From Planctomycetota bacterium (GTDB lineage Bacteria > Planctomycetota > UBA1135 > JACQFD01), in assembly GCA_016200225.1 (NCBI GenBank), contig JACQFD010000021.1:310001-374000 (forward strand): a stretch of DNA of 64,000 nucleotides, read 5' to 3'. This document shows positions 44,082 through 53,980 of this stretch, piece after piece. The number at the start of each line of letters is the position of its first letter. Positions within the stretch are counted from its first letter, which is position 1. The position numbers and the translations under genes were made by a program. The notes under the pieces are model-generated. The model was not told the origin of the DNA and made no database searches. It saw only the letters and a list, made by a program, of their open reading frames with translations.

Positions 44082-45146
44082 TTATAATATAATATCGCTT
44101 TCGAAATGCGCGCCGTTCGCGAATCGTTCGAATCGAAACGGATCGATGTCGATCGACGAGCGCCCGTCGAGAATCTCCTCGGCGAGCGCGCGGCCAACCG
44201 CGGGCGATTTCATAAAACCGTGTCCCGAAAATCCGCAGGCGGCGTAAATATTATCATTAATTTTCCCGAGAATCGGATGCGCGTCGGGCGTCATATCATA
44301 AAGCCCCGCCCACGCCCGCGAAACGCGCGCGCCCGCGCCCGGCGGAAAACGCTCCGCGAATCGCAACATGCGATCGGGAACGATCGATTCGTCGACGGAT
44401 TCGTTGTATTGCCAACGCGGCGAAGGGTCCCCCATCGCGATCACCGCGCGGTCGCGTTTACGCCGGAAGTGGAATCCCGTTTCTGTATCAATAATCATCG
44501 GCAACCGGTCCGGCAGATCAGCGATCGCCTCCGTTTCTATCAATTGACGCACGAGCGGTCGGATCGGAAACGTTAAATTTAATTTTTCCGCGAGTTGCAC
44601 CGAATACGAACCGAGCGCGATGACGAGTTTCGCGGCCGGAATCGAGAGCGGATCGGTATGCTCGCGCACGTCGACCCCGAGACCGACCGCTCTGGCCAGG
44701 ATTTCGCGCGCGACGGCTGGCGGATCGGCCAGGCCGTCCTTTGCACAATAAAGCCCGCCGAGAATATCCTTGGTATTCAACCCCGGAGCCAGTTGTCGTA
44801 TTCGCGCGCGGTCGACGCGCTCGACGGGAACGCCGAGCGGCAATTGCAAGCGGCGGCGCGCTTCGAGTTCGGCCATTCCGGCCTCGGTCGTCGCGAAGAA
44901 TAAATATCCCACTTGATAAAATAACTCTTTACCGAGCATTTCGAAAAATTGTATACTCTCTTGAGTCATCCGGACTTCATGCGCTGTCGAAAACTGCTGG
45001 CGAACGCCGCCGATGGCCTTGCCGGTGGATCCGCACGCGACCGTCCCCGGTTCCGCGATAATAATATTCTTCGCGCCGCGCAGCGCCAGATGATAAGCGA
45101 TGTTAATTCCGGCGGCGCCCGCGCCGGCGATTACGATATTTGCCAT
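44082..45146 (-). CDS. FAD-dependent oxidoreductase of the DAO (D-amino acid/sarcosine oxidase) family
   Basis: A 354-residue flavoenzyme: FAD motif IAGAGAAGINIAYHLALRGA at the N-terminus, GSTGKAIGGVRQQF, and GLYDMTPDAHPILG plus AACGFSGHGFMKSPAVG near the C-terminus, the standard DAO ending. It oxidises an amino acid or secondary amine. The ATG at 45146 is chosen because the upstream frame only mirrors the DapA-family gene; the two genes overlap by 16 bases. DAO plus DapA-family gene pairs occur in hydroxyproline catabolism, but an N-methyl amino acid or glycine-type substrate is equally possible. Confidence 0.88.
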   Translation of the reverse strand: MANIVIAGAGAAGINIAYHLALRGAKNIIIAEPGTVACGSTGKAIGGVRQQFSTAHEVRMTQESIQFFEMLGKELFYQVGYLFFATTEAGMAELEARRRLQLPLGVPVERVDRARIRQLAPGLNTKDILGGLYCAKDGLADPPAVAREILARAVGLGVDVREHTDPLSIPAAKLVIALGSYSVQLAEKLNLTFPIRPLVRQLIETEAIADLPDRLPMIIDTETGFHFRRKRDRAVIAMGDPSPRWQYNESVDESIVPDRMLRFAERFPPGAGARVSRAWAGLYDMTPDAHPILGKINDNIYAACGFSGHGFMKSPAVGRALAEEILDGRSSIDIDPFRFERFANGAHFESDIIL

Positions 45147-45988
45147 CGCTTGATGATTGTATTTAATATTTCGCGATCGCGCGCGCCCAATCCGCGCAGC
45201 GGCGCGCGCACGTCTTCGCGGATGCGCACGCCGCGCGAGGCGAGCACGGCTTTCGCAGCCGCATGGAAAGGTAAATTTGACATTTCGGCGCGCAACGCGG
45301 CGACGCGCGCGGATTCCGATTCGGTCGGGCGGCGCGCGTGCGCGGCGACGATCTCGGGAAACGCGGCCGCGAGCCCCGAAACGACGCCTTTCGCGCCCGC
45401 GGCGAGTCCGCGAGCGATCAATGCCTCCGGCCCGACGAAAACATCCAATCCAATTATAATATAGGGTTCGAATTTTTCCCACGGAGTATTGGATACTTTA
45501 ATTCCCGCGAAATTTGGCGCCGCGTCGCGTAATTTCATGAACATCGAAACCGGAAGCGCGTAACCGGCGCGCGCGGCGAATTCATAAGCATAAAACGGCA
45601 GCGGCGCGCAGGCCCGCGCGGCGGCGACGAAATGTTGTAATAAAGATTCCTCGTCAAATGCAAAATAAGGCGGCCCGATCACGGCCACCGCCGACGCGCC
45701 GATTTCGGCGGCGTGTCGCGAGAGGCCGACCGTGTCGCGCGTATTCTGCGCGCCGCAGTGCGCGGCGATTTGTATATGCTTTCCGGCGCACGCAACAAAT
45801 AACTCTGCCGCGCGCCGGCGTTCCGCGATGGATAGCAAAATTCCTTCGCCGGTCGTGCCGAGCGCGAGCAGGCCGTCAAGCCCGCTTTTTACATAAAAAT
45901 CGACGAGGCCGGGGAACGCATCAGCGTCGAGTTCATTGCCGCCGTCGCGGAGCGGCGTAACGGCGGCGGCCAGAATTCCAGTGAGCAC
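45131..45988 (-). CDS. DapA-family aldolase/lyase (dihydrodipicolinate synthase/NanA-like)
   Basis: A 285-residue TIM-barrel enzyme of the DHDPS family. LALGTTGEGILLSIAERR near residue 40, the Tyr-bearing FYAYEFAARAGYALP near 135, and GIKVSNTPWEKF with the Schiff-base lysine near 160 are the expected elements. The family includes dihydrodipicolinate synthase, N-acetylneuraminate lyase, 2-keto-3-deoxy aldolases and 1-pyrroline-4-hydroxy-2-carboxylate deaminase. With the overlapping DAO gene the last is attractive; the neighbouring sialate-esterase-type fusion across a divergent promoter makes a sialic-acid lyase a second option. Starts with GTG. Confidence 0.87.
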   Translation of the reverse strand: MLTGILAAAVTPLRDGGNELDADAFPGLVDFYVKSGLDGLLALGTTGEGILLSIAERRRAAELFVACAGKHIQIAAHCGAQNTRDTVGLSRHAAEIGASAVAVIGPPYFAFDEESLLQHFVAAARACAPLPFYAYEFAARAGYALPVSMFMKLRDAAPNFAGIKVSNTPWEKFEPYIIIGLDVFVGPEALIARGLAAGAKGVVSGLAAAFPEIVAAHARRPTESESARVAALRAEMSNLPFHAAAKAVLASRGVRIREDVRAPLRGLGARDREILNTIIKRWQIS

Positions 45989-46112
45989 GCTCGGATTATA
46001 CGCGCGGCGGCGATTCCGCCACGGGGCCGCGCGCGTTATGGTGCGCGCACCGGATTCGCGCGCCGCGCAACCGATTGCGCCGCCGCCGATCGTTTATTAA
46101 TAAACCGCGACC
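45989..46112. promoter_or_regulatory. divergent promoter region, DapA-family gene / GH29-SGNH fusion
   Basis: A 124-base gap between two divergent start codons, so promoters for both sides are expected here. The segment is GC-rich on the left and ends in an AT-rich TTTATTAATAAA stretch just before the fusion gene. No clear operator was seen. Confidence 0.35.
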
Positions 46113-48452
46113 ATGACTCGAAAACTCACGCTCATTTCAGTAATTCCCGCAATGCTGTTCGTTTTTTGCGCCGCGCTCGCGGCGCAGGCGGCCGACGCGC
46201 CCGCGGCGAAACCGACGGCCGATCAGGCCGCGTGGCAGGACCTCGAATTGGGAATGTTTATACATTTCGCGCCGAACACTTGGTCGGACCGCGAAGACGA
46301 CGATTTGTCGGTCGCGCCCGCGAAAATAAATCCCGAACAGTTAAATACAGACGAATGGGCGGCCGCGGCCGCGGGAATGGGCGCGAAATATGTAATATTT
46401 GTGGCGAAGCACGTCGGCGGTTTTTGCTGGTGGCCGACGGAAACGACGGATTATAGCGTTGCGAGCGCGGCATGGCGCGGAGGCAAGGGCGACGTGTTGC
46501 GCGATCTCGCCGCGTCGTGCAAAAAATTAAATTTAAAACTCGGGGTCTATCTTTCGCCGGCCGACAAAAAACACGGCGCGGAAGGCGGCGGCAAGTGCAA
46601 AACCGACGCGGAGCAGAAAATTTATGAAGAATTGTACAAAAAACAGTTGACGGAGGTTTTATCACAATACGGCGAAATGTGCGAAGTCTGGTTCGACGGC
46701 AGCCTGATATTCGATGTATCGGATATTGTAAATAAATACGCGCCGCACGCCGCGGTGTTTCAAAGTCGCAAACCCACGATTCGCTGGGTCGGCAACGAAG
46801 ACGGCGTCGCGCCCAACCCGGCGTGGAACGCGGTGAATATAAAGAATCCACCGTCGCAATACGGCGTTTTCACCGCGGCCGACGGCAATCCCGAGGGCGA
46901 TTTCTGGCTTCCGAACGAATGCGACTGCCGCATCCGCGACACGTGGTTTTGGAATAGTAAAAATGAAAAGTCACTAAAATCGACGGACGCGCTCGTGAAA
47001 ATATATGAACAATCCGTCGGCCGCGGCGCGCAAATGTTATTGAATATGACGCCGGACACGACGGGCCGCATTCCGACGGGCGATGTAAAGCGCGCCGCGG
47101 AATTCGGCGCCGAAATCGCGCGCCGTTTCGGCCGCAATCTCGGGTCGACGCGCGGAAACGGTAATATTGTCGTTCTAAACATGAATTCTCCGGCGCCGGT
47201 CGACGCCGTTTCGATCATGGAGAATATTAGCGAAGGCGAGCGCGTCCGCGAGTATGCCGTCGACGCGTATATAAATAATGATTGGAAGGAGGTCGCCAAA
47301 GGGACGGCGATCGGACACAAGAAAATCGAAGCGTTTCCCGAAGTGACGACGGCGATGTTAAGACTGCGCGTCAACGCGACGCACGGTGAACCGCGGATCC
47401 GCGCGTTCGCGGCCCACCGCGCGCGCGCCGTCGACAATGCACAAATCGCACAATCGCTGAAGCGCGCGCAATTGCAAATATTGTCGCCGCTCGATTATCA
47501 AGTTTTCCAACGGCAGACGCCGGCGCAGGGAATCATCCGCATCGCCGGAAATACGACGCTCGCCGCCGACACGGTCGAGGCGCGATTATTACAATCCGGC
47601 GGCTCGGGATCGGAAGTGTATACTACCATTGCCGTCGATCCCGTTCTGCATTCGTTCGCCGGCGATCTCCTATCGCCGGCCGGCGGCTGGTATCCGCTCG
47701 AGATTCGCGTAAAAAACGGCGAAGAAATCCTGGATAAGAAAATCGTCGAGCACGTCGGCGTCGGCGAAGTATTTATCGGCGCCGGCCAGTCGAATTCGAC
47801 GAATTCGGGAGGCGAAGGATTATTAAATATACAGACAACATTTGTATCGACATTCAGCGGCTTCGACTGGCGTCTCGCGAACGATCCGCAGCCGGGCGTC
47901 CACGATCGGTCGGGCGGCGGCAGTTTCTGGCCGGCGTTCGGCGATGCAATGTACAATCGGTATCATGTGCCGATCGGCCTCGCGGTGACGGGCCACGGCG
48001 GCACGAGCATACGGCAGTGGCAGTACGGCGGGGAAATATTCTTATGGTTCATGACGCGTTCATTACAATTCGGCCCGCGCGGATTCCGCGCCGTTTTGTG
48101 GCATCAGGGCGAAAGCGACGTCGACATGTCCGTCGAACAATACGCGACCGGCATGGCGCAGATTATTAATGATTCGCGCAAGCTCGCTGGTTGGGAAATC
48201 CCATGGTTCGTCGCGCGCGTTTCTTATCATAATCCGCAGCGTCCGTCCCATGATTCGACCCGCAATGCGCAGAAAATCCTGTGGGATACCGGCGTCGCGT
48301 TCGAAGGTCCCGACACCGATGCGCTCATGGGCGACAACCGCGACGGCGGCGGCAACGGAATTCACTTTTCGCCGAAAGGATTGAAAGCGCACGGCCAGGC
48401 GTGGGCGGATAAGATAATTATCTATTTGGACAAGCTTTCGGGAAATCGCTGA
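46113..48452 (+). CDS. exported GH29 alpha-L-fucosidase fused to sialate-O-acetylesterase-type SGNH domain
   Basis: A 779-residue exported protein. After a signal peptide (to about residue 27), residues 30-450 are a GH29 unit: LELGMFIHFAPNTW, ATYVIF-like KYVIFVAKHVGGF, and EMCEVWFDGSLIF with the nucleophile Asp. After an Ig-like linker (about 455-540), residues 550-779 form an SGNH/SASA carbohydrate-esterase domain: IGAGQSNSTNSG (Ser nucleophile), GTSIRQWQYGG, LWHQGESDVDM, and IHFSPKGLKAHG (catalytic His). One chain therefore appears able to deacetylate and defucosylate. It starts divergently from the DapA-family gene and ends 11 bases from the FG-GAP gene that converges on it. Confidence 0.88.
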   Translation: MTRKLTLISVIPAMLFVFCAALAAQAADAPAAKPTADQAAWQDLELGMFIHFAPNTWSDREDDDLSVAPAKINPEQLNTDEWAAAAAGMGAKYVIFVAKHVGGFCWWPTETTDYSVASAAWRGGKGDVLRDLAASCKKLNLKLGVYLSPADKKHGAEGGGKCKTDAEQKIYEELYKKQLTEVLSQYGEMCEVWFDGSLIFDVSDIVNKYAPHAAVFQSRKPTIRWVGNEDGVAPNPAWNAVNIKNPPSQYGVFTAADGNPEGDFWLPNECDCRIRDTWFWNSKNEKSLKSTDALVKIYEQSVGRGAQMLLNMTPDTTGRIPTGDVKRAAEFGAEIARRFGRNLGSTRGNGNIVVLNMNSPAPVDAVSIMENISEGERVREYAVDAYINNDWKEVAKGTAIGHKKIEAFPEVTTAMLRLRVNATHGEPRIRAFAAHRARAVDNAQIAQSLKRAQLQILSPLDYQVFQRQTPAQGIIRIAGNTTLAADTVEARLLQSGGSGSEVYTTIAVDPVLHSFAGDLLSPAGGWYPLEIRVKNGEEILDKKIVEHVGVGEVFIGAGQSNSTNSGGEGLLNIQTTFVSTFSGFDWRLANDPQPGVHDRSGGGSFWPAFGDAMYNRYHVPIGLAVTGHGGTSIRQWQYGGEIFLWFMTRSLQFGPRGFRAVLWHQGESDVDMSVEQYATGMAQIINDSRKLAGWEIPWFVARVSYHNPQRPSHDSTRNAQKILWDTGVAFEGPDTDALMGDNRDGGGNGIHFSPKGLKAHGQAWADKIIIYLDKLSGNR

Positions 48453-48463
48453 GTTCGGCTCAA

Positions 48464-51022
48464 TTATTGAATATAAATTGTCAACCCCTTTGACGATACG
48501 AGGGGCTGCGTAGATTTACTACTCTTATATCCGGGCTGTTCCGCGAAGAAAGCCTGGGCGTAATATACAGATCCGCTCAATGCGGGATTGTTTGGAATCG
48601 ATGCCGCGGCATAGCCCATGCCGCCCGGATCGGACGGCGCGTCGAACGCCAGTATTTCCGTGGACGCGATTAGGTCGACGAGGAATACGAGCCCGATGCC
48701 GAGCGGATCGTACCCGCTCGCAACGGCCTTGTTGGCGACAATTAATACTCCAAGGGAGTTCGACGGCGCGTTGGAGACCGCGATTCCAAAATTTACATTT
48801 CCAACGGCGGGCGCGGAGTTGCCGGCCAACGCCAGCACACCTTCGCAGCCGGGCGTCCCGGTTCCGAACGATACAGTTCCTCCGGATTTTGGCAACTGAT
48901 TCTGTAATATAGCAATATATCCCGGCGCCGCGAGATTGCTCGCGCCCGCGACAAAGTCGGCCCTGCCGTCGGCATCGAAATCGGCGATCGTAATTGTGGA
49001 CGCGGAGCCTGCGAATCCGTAATCGCCGTAGGCCGAAAAATCTGCGAAGTGCGACAGCGCGCCCGCGCCGATTCCTAAATATACATTTGTAATAAAACTC
49101 GAACTCGCGGCCGCGACGTCCGGGATGCCGTCGCCGTTCAAGTCGCCCACACTGACGCTCGTTACATATGGCGGATTAGCATAATTTGTTTCCGGTCCAA
49201 AACCGCTCACGCCGTTTCCCATAAAAACAGATACGCCGCCGCCCCAGCACCCGGCGACGACGTCGAGAATTCCGTCGCCGTCGAGATCCGCGAGCGAGCC
49301 GACCTGGGGGCCGAAGTTCGAGGGTATGTATGACACAAGTGTTAGATTCCCAAGTCCATCGCCTGCCAACAAATTGTTCGTCCCGGCGACGCCCACGACG
49401 TCGAGTTTTCCGTCGCTATTGAAGTCTCCGACCATGACCGATGTGGCATTCGCGGTAATAGTCTTTAGATTACCAAAAGCCCCGGCGCCGTTCCCGAGGA
49501 GCGTCGACACTTTGCCGGGCGAATATGAAGAAGCGACCAAATCGAGAAACCCATCATTATTAAGGTCGCCCGCAACGAGGGAACTCGCATACGCCGGAGT
49601 ATAGTAATTTGTCGCGTGTCCGAAATTTCCCGGAGGCGCGGATGCGAGGAAAATCGAAATGAGCCCATATTCCGTGAACGCGGCGAGATCGAGCCGCCCA
49701 TCGCCGTTGAAATCCGCGCTCATGAGATATTTCGAATAATTCGCGGCGGGATACGTCTTGGGAAAACCATAGGCGGACGCCGTCGATAACATAACGGAAA
49801 CGGATTTTCCGACGTCGTGCGAAGCCGCGAAGTCTAATTTTCCATCGCTATTGAAATCCCGCGTCACGATCGTATTCGCTCCGGACGGAAGCGTAAATTG
49901 GATAGTCTTTGGAAATGTACCATCGCCATGATTGAATAAAATCCTAAAGCATCCCTGATAATACGACACTACAATCAGATCGGGCGATAAATCGTTGTCG
50001 ACGTCCGCGATCGCCGACAGCGTCGCGTATTCGCCGACGAAGTAATCCATATTTGGCGCAAATGTCATATTTCCATTATTTAATAATACCGTGGCGGTGC
50101 CTATTGATTTATTTGGAATGACGAGATCCGGTCTCCCGTTCGAATCGAGGTCGCCCACATTCATTCCCGCGATGGCGCCGGACACCGCTCTATTTATTTT
50201 ATATGAAAAAGTTCCGGTTCCGCTCCCGGACATGATTGCAACATATGGGAAACCGGGCGCCGCGGTTGCAACATCCAAACTTCCGTTGCCGTCGAGATCC
50301 ACGAGCCCCAGATAACCGGCTCCGTAACCCGTCGAAACGCCGACGTACGTCGGGAAATTACCATTGCCGACGCCAAAGAATAGCGAGAGATCGCCCGTCT
50401 GGGCGTTCCCCGTGATCGCGTCGGGATTGCCGTCGGAATTCAAGTCTCCGGTCGCCACTCCGACCGGATGGAGACCGCTCGCGGATGTTACAGAAGTTTT
50501 GAAATGACCCGTGCCATCATTTATGAGCGTCGAGATACAATTGGACTAAGTATCGGCGGAAACGAAATCCAGCGAACCGTCGAGATTGAAGTCCGCGGTT
50601 GCAATTGAAAAAGACTGGCCGGGAATCGAATAGTCCGATTTATTAATAAATGTTCCGTCGCCGACTCCGAACACGACCGAAAGCGTATTCACGAGATTTC
50701 CTACAACAAGATCCGGCGTGCCGTCATTATTAAAGTCTTCCGAACCGGCGGCGCTCGTGCCGACGATTCCCGTTACATACGTTGGACTCCCGAATCCGCC
50801 GGCGCTGTCGCCAAAGAAAATGGCCGTCTGCGGAGCCATTTGTACAATATCTGCGTTTCCGTCCATGTTCCAATCGCCCGCAAGCAGCCCCGTCGCATTC
50901 CAGTTGCCGACCGAATATTGATATCCGGAGAACATTTTATAATTCTGCGATCCCTGGGCGATTGCGTCGCGCGTCGTCGCAAGAACGCACGCAAGCCCGA
51001 GCACAAATGTAACTTTAATCAC
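48464..51022 (-). pseudogene. exported FG-GAP/VCBS repeat protein interrupted by one in-frame amber codon
   Basis: One reading frame from 51022 to 48464 encodes a signal peptide and many FG-GAP repeats (DxNxDGxxD loops such as DWNMDGNAD, DFNNDGTPD, DFNSDGKLD, DLNGDGIPD), predicted to fold as a beta-propeller, ending in a TPGCEGVLALAGNSAP-type domain often seen at the C-terminus of planctomycete surface proteins. A single TAG at 50546-50548 breaks it after about 160 residues; the frame continues without shift on the other side (SNCISTLINDGTG follows). So it is one gene with a nonsense mutation, sequencing error, or readthrough. I place the start at GTG 51022, preceded by GGAGGA at 51026-51031, rather than at the ATG at 51073. 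Confidence 0.82.
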
Positions 51023-51146
51023 GTGTCCTCCGAATCGTTGAGTGGGAGCGCGGGATTGACAGAATAACGCCATGGCGGGATTGAATTTCTTACGAAGCTG
51101 GACGGCGCATGGACTACACTGGCGTCCACTTGAGGAATAGCAACAT
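51023..51146. promoter_or_regulatory. divergent intergenic region, FG-GAP gene / alpha-beta hydrolase gene
   Basis: A 124-base gap between two divergent genes. A strong Shine-Dalgarno (GGAGGA on the minus strand, 51026-51031) lies three bases from the GTG start of the FG-GAP gene, and GAGGA near 51132-51136 lies ten bases before the GTG start of the hydrolase gene. No palindrome was seen. Confidence 0.4.
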
Positions 51147-52595
51147 GTGTCGAATCTGTCAATGGCCCGTGCGAGTATGCCTGAACTAAGCGATCCCGCC
51201 GCGCCGACGGCGATTCTGATCGTCCACGGAATCGGCGCGCAATCGCGCGGCGAGACGCTTGTGAAACTGGTCGCGGGACTCCGGCGCGTCGATCCTGAAT
51301 TCGCGAAGAATGGTTATGAAGGAACGTTAATGTTTTGCGGGAGGCCGGTGCGGCTTTATGAAGTTTACTGGGCGGACCTGACCATGGGCAAACTTTCCGA
51401 AGGCTCGTTCGAAATCAACGAAGCGCAGAGTCTTGCGTGGTTTCCCTGCATGAACGCGCGCCGCGGAAATTATGATAAAGGGCGATATTCTTTGATAAAG
51501 CTCGCCGGCTGGCTTGTCGCGCTGCCGATCATAAATTATCTAATTCTCCTGTCGTATTTTGGCGCCGGACTCGCCGCGCAAATGGTATCGATAATATTTA
51601 AGAAAGATGAAGATCGGGAGCCGGCGGGCCGATTTTTCAAGAAGATCAGAGCGGCCGCCGACAGCGCCGCGAAATTGACGGATGTGGACCGCATTCTCGA
51701 CGAGTATCCGGGCGACGTTATTAGTTATATTAATTCCGCCGGAGACGGGTTTCATTCCGATGGCAAAAAAGGGGCCGTCACGGAGGAACGAAAATGTTTG
51801 TTTTTTGATGTTATGGACCGGTTTTATGAACAATTGTCAAAAGCGAAGTCCGACGGATGCGGCGCGATTCACGTCGTCGCGCACAGTCTCGGCACGGTCG
51901 TCGCGTATCACGCGGTTACCGGATTTCGATTTGATATAAATGACGGCGGCCGTCCGCGCGCCGACGCGGAGGCGATTCGTTCGGCGGCGGCGTCCGTCAA
52001 ACATATATATACAATCGGAAGCCCCCTCGAAAAGATACGTTTCTTCTGGCCGAAGCTCGCGCCCGCGCGGCCGCCGCTCGCGCACACGAACGTAAGCATT
52101 CCTTGGGATAATTTCGTTTCGCGGTTCGACCCTGTCGCGGGAATTCTTTACAGTTTTGGAGATTGGGCGAATATAACGAATCATCGCCTCCTCGGCGGCG
52201 GATTTCTAAGCGGACATATCGTTTATGAGCGGAGCGCCGTTTTTCTCGGCGTTCTTACGCGCGAAGTCTCCGGCCGCGACGTGCCGATGAGCCGCTCGCG
52301 CGGCGAGCGCGTCCGCGACACATTATTACTATTCGCCGAAACGCTCGCAGCTCCGCTGGCTTTGGCCTTGGTATTGATTATGGGCGCGGCGATTTCTCTC
52401 CTGACGGCCATGCTCATTCCAATTGTATTATCTCTCGTGCTGTCGACCTTTATGAACGGGAACCTTGTGCAGGATATCAAGGGGTATCTCGGCGGTTTTT
52501 TCATCGCCATGTTCGTTCTGGTGTTTACAATCAATCCGCCGATTCGAGCATGCAAAGTGCATTCGCGTTATTGGATGCGAACGAAACCGGAATGA
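51147..52595 (+). CDS. membrane-associated alpha/beta hydrolase-like protein
   Basis: A 482-residue protein. AAPTAILIVHGIGAQSRGE at about residues 18-35 is the oxyanion-hole strand and loop, and IHVVAHSLGTVVAYHAVTG near residue 240 contains the nucleophile elbow (HSLG) with its serine. A hydrophobic segment near residues 115-150 interrupts the fold, and the C-terminal 100 residues hold two or three membrane helices. Such membrane-bound esterase/lipase-like proteins are poorly characterised; DUF676-type lipases are the nearest concept. Start is GTG; an ATG at 51162 is the alternative. It is read divergently from the FG-GAP gene and converges on the ATPase gene 85 bases away. Confidence 0.7.
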   Translation: MSNLSMARASMPELSDPAAPTAILIVHGIGAQSRGETLVKLVAGLRRVDPEFAKNGYEGTLMFCGRPVRLYEVYWADLTMGKLSEGSFEINEAQSLAWFPCMNARRGNYDKGRYSLIKLAGWLVALPIINYLILLSYFGAGLAAQMVSIIFKKDEDREPAGRFFKKIRAAADSAAKLTDVDRILDEYPGDVISYINSAGDGFHSDGKKGAVTEERKCLFFDVMDRFYEQLSKAKSDGCGAIHVVAHSLGTVVAYHAVTGFRFDINDGGRPRADAEAIRSAAASVKHIYTIGSPLEKIRFFWPKLAPARPPLAHTNVSIPWDNFVSRFDPVAGILYSFGDWANITNHRLLGGGFLSGHIVYERSAVFLGVLTREVSGRDVPMSRSRGERVRDTLLLFAETLAAPLALALVLIMGAAISLLTAMLIPIVLSLVLSTFMNGNLVQDIKGYLGGFFIAMFVLVFTINPPIRACKVHSRYWMRTKPE

Positions 52596-52679
52596 ATCTT
52601 TAATGATCATTCCGTTGCCTTCACGCTGCAAGAATTCATGGTTTATAAATAATCCGACCGGCGGACGAACGAAGACGGA

Positions 52680-53900
52680 CTACTCCAGGAGCTTTCCAAT
52701 CGGTATCGCAAATAAACGCTCGCCGAGTTTTACGGATTCCACGCCATTGTAAGCAAGTACGGCGGCCACACAGGCGGGAGTCCGCTCCAAAAACGCTCTC
52801 AATCCTGACAAATCGTCGTCGCTCCACCGCGTCGCCGACTTTACTTCAATTGCAAATACGTTTCGGTTTGACTCTATAACAAAATCCACTTCGTGCCGCC
52901 CCTGTTCATGCCAATAACTCAACTGCGCGTCAGGCAAATGTGCGCCGAGAATGGCGGCGAGATTCTGCGCCACATGAGTTTCGAGCAGCGCGCCGCGCAG
53001 CATATCGTCGCGCCCCGGTTCAAATGTAGCGACCCCGGCCATGTGTGCCGCGAGCCCGCTGTCCGTGAAATATAATTTTGGAGACTTCACGAGTCTCAGA
53101 CTTCGATTCTTAAGAAACGGCGGCAATCTATGAATAATGAACGAGGACTCCAATAAATCAAGATAGCGCCGCGCGGTGGCAGCGTTGAGTTTCGCGTCGC
53201 GCGCCAGAGTGCTTGTAACTAATACTTGTCCGGTCCGCAGGGCGGCGAGCTGCGCAAGTGTACGAAAGGCGACCAAGTCGGCGATCTGTGTCAATTGCCG
53301 GACATCGCGCTCAACGTATGTTTGTATATATCCACGAAACCATTCATCCACGTCGTTCGTATCGCCAAGGCACGCCGGCGGGAGTCCGCCGCGCAGTACT
53401 TCCTCCTCGGCGACCGGCACGGCCTTGCCGGCCGGCACTGTATTCGAATGTATGAATTTCACGAGACATGGCGTGTGCGATGTATTTCCATGCCGTTCCC
53501 GTCGCGTCATTGGATGCAAAGTAAAGTAGACTGCGCGCCCCGCGAGAGTTTCCGACACATGGCCAAGCAGCGCAAGGTTCGCCGAGCCGGATAATATAAA
53601 TCGCCCCGGTCGACGTTGTTCATCGACCGCATGCTTTAATGCTATTAATAATTCGGGCAATCGCTGTACTTCGTCGAGAATCGTGGACTCCTCCAACAAC
53701 GACTCGGGATTCGCTCGCGCGGCCGTCAAAGTGGCAAAGTCATCAAGAGTTCTGTACTTGCGGCCACGCGTAAGGCTGTGCTCGGCGCGGAGTAATGTAC
53801 TCTTACCTGTTTGCCTGAGACCGGAAAGCACGACCACAGGCAATTGCCGTAGCGCTCGTTCCAGCCGCGGTGTGATTTCTCGAGGAAGGTACGCTGTCAT
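52680..53900 (-). CDS. AAA_14/DUF4143 ATPase
   Basis: A 406-residue protein of the very widespread AAA_14 plus DUF4143 family. Walker A is VLSGLRQTGKSTLLRAE near residue 25; TILDEVQRLPELL carries the Walker B; LSGSANLALLGHVSETLAGR is the arginine-finger region. The C-terminal DUF4143 half shows RRYLDLLESSFIIHRLPPF and the nuclease-like HEVDFVIESNRNVFAIEVK. Its biological role is unknown; it is common in accessory regions. I chose the ATG at 53900, just before a conserved-looking start; an in-frame start at 53939 is possible. GC content looks slightly lower than in the flanking sugar locus. Confidence 0.93.
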   Translation of the reverse strand: MTAYLPREITPRLERALRQLPVVVLSGLRQTGKSTLLRAEHSLTRGRKYRTLDDFATLTAARANPESLLEESTILDEVQRLPELLIALKHAVDEQRRPGRFILSGSANLALLGHVSETLAGRAVYFTLHPMTRRERHGNTSHTPCLVKFIHSNTVPAGKAVPVAEEEVLRGGLPPACLGDTNDVDEWFRGYIQTYVERDVRQLTQIADLVAFRTLAQLAALRTGQVLVTSTLARDAKLNAATARRYLDLLESSFIIHRLPPFLKNRSLRLVKSPKLYFTDSGLAAHMAGVATFEPGRDDMLRGALLETHVAQNLAAILGAHLPDAQLSYWHEQGRHEVDFVIESNRNVFAIEVKSATRWSDDDLSGLRAFLERTPACVAAVLAYNGVESVKLGERLFAIPIGKLLE

Positions 53901-53980
53901 AATCGAACACTGTATAGCGTCATTTAGACAGAGCGTCAACGGCTATTTGACATCTTGCGGTGGCGAAAGGATTCGCGAGC

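Noticed and set aside
48450-48500. Short hairpins (TGAG-TTCGG-CTCA and GTCAA-CCCCT-TTGAC) between the convergent GH29-esterase and FG-GAP genes
   Set aside because: Stems of four and five bases without a T-run are too weak to call a terminator.
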